A DNA stretch of 6,225 bases from Pseudomonadota bacterium (GTDB taxonomy: Bacteria; Pseudomonadota; Alphaproteobacteria; Rhizobiales; Xanthobacteraceae): positions 1 through 6,225 of the forward strand of contig JAJYAH010000434.1 in assembly GCA_021779635.1 (NCBI GenBank), in the 5' to 3' direction. The first letter of the stretch is position 1. Each line of letters starts with the position of its first letter. Under the pieces are notes generated by a model. It saw only the letters and a list, made by a program, of their open reading frames with translations, had not been told where the DNA came from and did no database searches. Both the position numbers and the translations under genes were made by a program. This document shows positions 3,997-6,225 of the stretch, piece after piece.

Positions 3997-6225
3997 TTTC
4001 CGCGGTTTTCGTCGATCGCCCCCGTCTTGCGATTGTGATTGCGTTCGTCATCACCATCGCGGGCGCGCTCGCGCTGCTGCAAATCCTCGTGGCGCAGTTT
4101 CCCGACATCGTGCCGCCGCAGGTCACGGTCACCGCCGTGTTTCCGGGCGCTTCCGCCGACGTGGTGGAATCGAGCGTCGCCCAGCCACTCGAGGCCCAGG
4201 TGGTCGGCGTCGACAAGATGCTTTACATGAAGTCGACCAGCGGCAATGACGGCAGCTACACGCTCACCGTCTCGTTCGCGCTCGGCACTGATCCCGACAT
4301 CAACACCGTCAACGTCAACAATCGCGTGCAGAGCGCGCTCGCGCAATTGCCCCCCGAGGTGCAGGCCCAGGGCCTGACGGTGCAGAAGAAATCCTCCGCG
4401 GTGCTGCAGTTCATCGTGCTGTACAGCCAGAACGGCGCGCAAGACCCGCTGTTCATCACCAACTACGCCATCATCAATGTGCTCGACGCGATTTCGCGCA
4501 CGCCCGGCGTCGGCCAGGCCACCCTGTTCGCGAAGCTGAACTACTCGATGCGGATCTGGTTCGATACGCAGCGGCTGACCAGCCTCAACCTAGCGCCCTC
4601 CGACGTCATCGCGGCAATCCGCGCCCAGAGCGTGCAGGCCCCGGTCGGCCGCATCGGCGCCCGGCCCATCAGCGACGAGCAACAGTTCCAGCTCAACGTG
4701 CAGACCCAGGGCAGGCTGACCACGTCGGTTCAGTTCGGCAACATCGTGCTGCGTGCCAACCCGGACGGCTCGGTGCTGCGGGTCCGCGATGTCGCCCGGG
4801 TCGAGATCGGCGCCCAGAATCTCGACAGCGAGTCGCGGATCGACGGCCGCGCCGGGGTGCCGATAGGTATTTATCTCGCGCCCGGCGCCAACGCCGTGAC
4901 GACCGCAAAGGCGGTGCAGGCCACACTGGCAAGACTGTCCGAGCGGTTTCCGCCGGGTCTGACCTATCTGGTGCAATACGACTCCACGACGTTCGTCAGC
5001 GACACCATCGCCGAGGTCATCAAGACGCTCGGCGAAGCCTTCGTCCTGGTGGTGATCGTGGTGTTTCTGTTCCTCGGCAACCTGCGCGCCACCGTGATCC
5101 CGGCGGTCGCGGTTCCGGTCAGCCTGATCGGCACCTTCGCGGTCCTGCTGGTACTCGGCTATTCGGCCAACACGGTGTCGCTGCTGGCGATGGTGCTGGC
5201 CATCGGTATCGTGGTCGACGATGCCATCGTGGTGGTCGAGAATGTCGAGCGCGTGATGGAGGAGGAGCCGGACGCGACGCCGGCCGAAGCCACCAAGAAA
5301 GCCATGGCGCAGATCACCGCGCCGATCATCGCGATCACGCTGGTGCTGCTGTCGGTGTTCGTGCCGATCGCGTTCATTCCCGGAATTTCCGGAACATTGT
5401 TTCGCCAATTCGCGGTGACGATCAGCGCGGCGATGCTGATCTCGGCGATGAACGCGCTGAGCCTGTCGCCGGCGCTGTGCGCGGTATTCCTGCGTCACAC
5501 CGGGCCCCGGCGCGGCATCCTCGGGCGCGTGCTCGATGGCATCGACTGGGTCCGCGACAGCTATGCCGGCGGGGTGCGCCGGCTGCTGCGGTTCGCGGTG
5601 CTGTCGGTGCTGCTGGTGCTGGTGTTTGCCGGCGGCATCTTCGGCGTGTCGCTTGTGACGCCCACCGGATTCCTGCCGGAAGAAGACCAGGGCGCCTTCT
5701 TCATCGCGGTGCAATTGCCTGATGGCGCGTCGGTGGCGCGCACCAGCGAAGTGACCAAGCAGGTCGAAGCCCTGCTGAAACAGATGCCGGCGATCGACCA
5801 CACGCTCTCGATCATCGGCTTTTCGCTGCTCGACGGCGGCAATGAGCCGAACGCCGCGTTCATGGTGGCGCGCATGAAGCCGTTCGCGGACCGGAAGGCG
5901 GCGGCGGATTCAGTGCAGGCCACGATCCGGCGCACATTCGGCGCCGGATCGCAGATCCGCGAAGCCAATGTGCTGCCGTTCAACCTGCCGCCGATCATCG
6001 GGCTGTCGACCAGCGGCGGCTTCGAATATCAGCTCGAAGCGCTGGAAGGACAGGATCCGGCCGCGCTGGGCAGCGTGATGGGCGGGCTGATCGGCGCGGC
6101 CAATCGCGATCCGAGACTGACGCGGGTCTTCTCCACCTTCACCGCGACCAATCCGTCGATCTATCTCGACATCGACCGGGCCAAGGCGCAGGCGCTCGGT
6201 CTCAACATCAGCGACGTGTTCACCG
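3993..6225 (+). CDS. HAE-1 family RND efflux transporter, N-terminal 744 residues (runs off right edge)
   Basis: This is an inner-membrane, proton-driven AcrB/MexB-type pump. Its ATG overlaps the adaptor's TGA (ATGA), so the two are probably translationally coupled. Visible parts: TM1 (about 11-30), the first periplasmic porter region with SMRIWFDTQRL (185-195), TM2-TM6 (about 343-492), RQFAVTISAAMLISAMNALS (471-490), SPALCA (492-497), TM7 (about 533-555) and the second porter region with FLPEEDQGAFF (560-570). TM4 has GIVVDDAIVVVEN with D409 and D410, the proton-relay pair equal to AcrB D407/D408. The partner Lys in TM10 lies past the window. Of AcrB's pocket phenylalanines, F178, F615 and F628 align with F179, F610 and F623, but switch-loop F617 becomes L612. 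Family members are about 1,040-1,060 residues, so about 300 are missing off the edge. No frameshift or internal stop is seen. Drug or solvent export is inferred; the substrate is unknown. Confidence 0.93.
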   Translation, partial: MISAVFVDRPRLAIVIAFVITIAGALALLQILVAQFPDIVPPQVTVTAVFPGASADVVESSVAQPLEAQVVGVDKMLYMKSTSGNDGSYTLTVSFALGTDPDINTVNVNNRVQSALAQLPPEVQAQGLTVQKKSSAVLQFIVLYSQNGAQDPLFITNYAIINVLDAISRTPGVGQATLFAKLNYSMRIWFDTQRLTSLNLAPSDVIAAIRAQSVQAPVGRIGARPISDEQQFQLNVQTQGRLTTSVQFGNIVLRANPDGSVLRVRDVARVEIGAQNLDSESRIDGRAGVPIGIYLAPGANAVTTAKAVQATLARLSERFPPGLTYLVQYDSTTFVSDTIAEVIKTLGEAFVLVVIVVFLFLGNLRATVIPAVAVPVSLIGTFAVLLVLGYSANTVSLLAMVLAIGIVVDDAIVVVENVERVMEEEPDATPAEATKKAMAQITAPIIAITLVLLSVFVPIAFIPGISGTLFRQFAVTISAAMLISAMNALSLSPALCAVFLRHTGPRRGILGRVLDGIDWVRDSYAGGVRRLLRFAVLSVLLVLVFAGGIFGVSLVTPTGFLPEEDQGAFFIAVQLPDGASVARTSEVTKQVEALLKQMPAIDHTLSIIGFSLLDGGNEPNAAFMVARMKPFADRKAAADSVQATIRRTFGAGSQIREANVLPFNLPPIIGLSTSGGFEYQLEALEGQDPAALGSVMGGLIGAANRDPRLTRVFSTFTATNPSIYLDIDRAKAQALGLNISDVFT

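Noticed and set aside
4590..5801. A 403-codon minus-strand open frame opposite the RND pump, very rich in His, Arg, Asp and Gln
   Set aside because: The HRDQ-rich composition is typical of the antisense of GC-rich membrane-protein codons (GTG, CTG, ATC). The plus strand carries an intact AcrB-like sequence over the same bases.

Overview
The window comes from a GC-rich alphaproteobacterium, most likely of the Bradyrhizobium/Rhodopseudomonas/Nitrobacter group. Three things point there: the strong G/C bias at third codon positions, a clear CpdR-type single-domain response regulator, and an sRNA candidate resembling the alphaproteobacterial suhB/MmgR family. This placement is inferred from protein and RNA character, not from a database search.

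Layout, left to right. Positions 1-307 (minus strand) hold the N-terminal 102 residues of an inositol-monophosphatase-family enzyme, best read as histidinol-phosphatase HisN; the rest lies off the left edge. Positions 308-632 contain no gene I can defend. On the plus strand, about 633-755 look like a complete small-RNA gene: promoter, 5' hairpin, unpaired pyrimidine-rich centre with two CCUCC stretches, and an 11-bp intrinsic terminator. It is divergent from hisN and convergent with the next gene. Positions 882-1769 (minus) encode an N-formylglutamate amidohydrolase-family protein. A 303-bp divergent spacer follows, with a candidate promoter on each strand; the minus-strand one contains a perfect GAGAA-CCA-TTCTC palindrome. 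Positions 2073-2432 (plus) encode CpdR, then comes tRNA-Val(GAC) at 2565-2639 with an encoded CCA. The last part is a tripartite-efflux operon: a periplasmic adaptor (2761-3996) and, overlapping by four bases (ATGA), an HAE-1 RND pump that runs off the right edge (3993 to beyond 6225).

How the parts fit together. The left half is housekeeping: histidine synthesis, possible formylglutamate hydrolysis, CpdR as adaptor for cell-cycle proteolysis by ClpXP, a valine tRNA, and a post-transcriptional regulator. The right half is an envelope export module; no outer-membrane partner or dedicated regulator gene is visible here. I see no mobile element, CRISPR array or clearly new multi-gene system. The items most worth following up are the sRNA locus, the palindrome in the amidohydrolase promoter, and departures from the AcrAB model in the efflux proteins.
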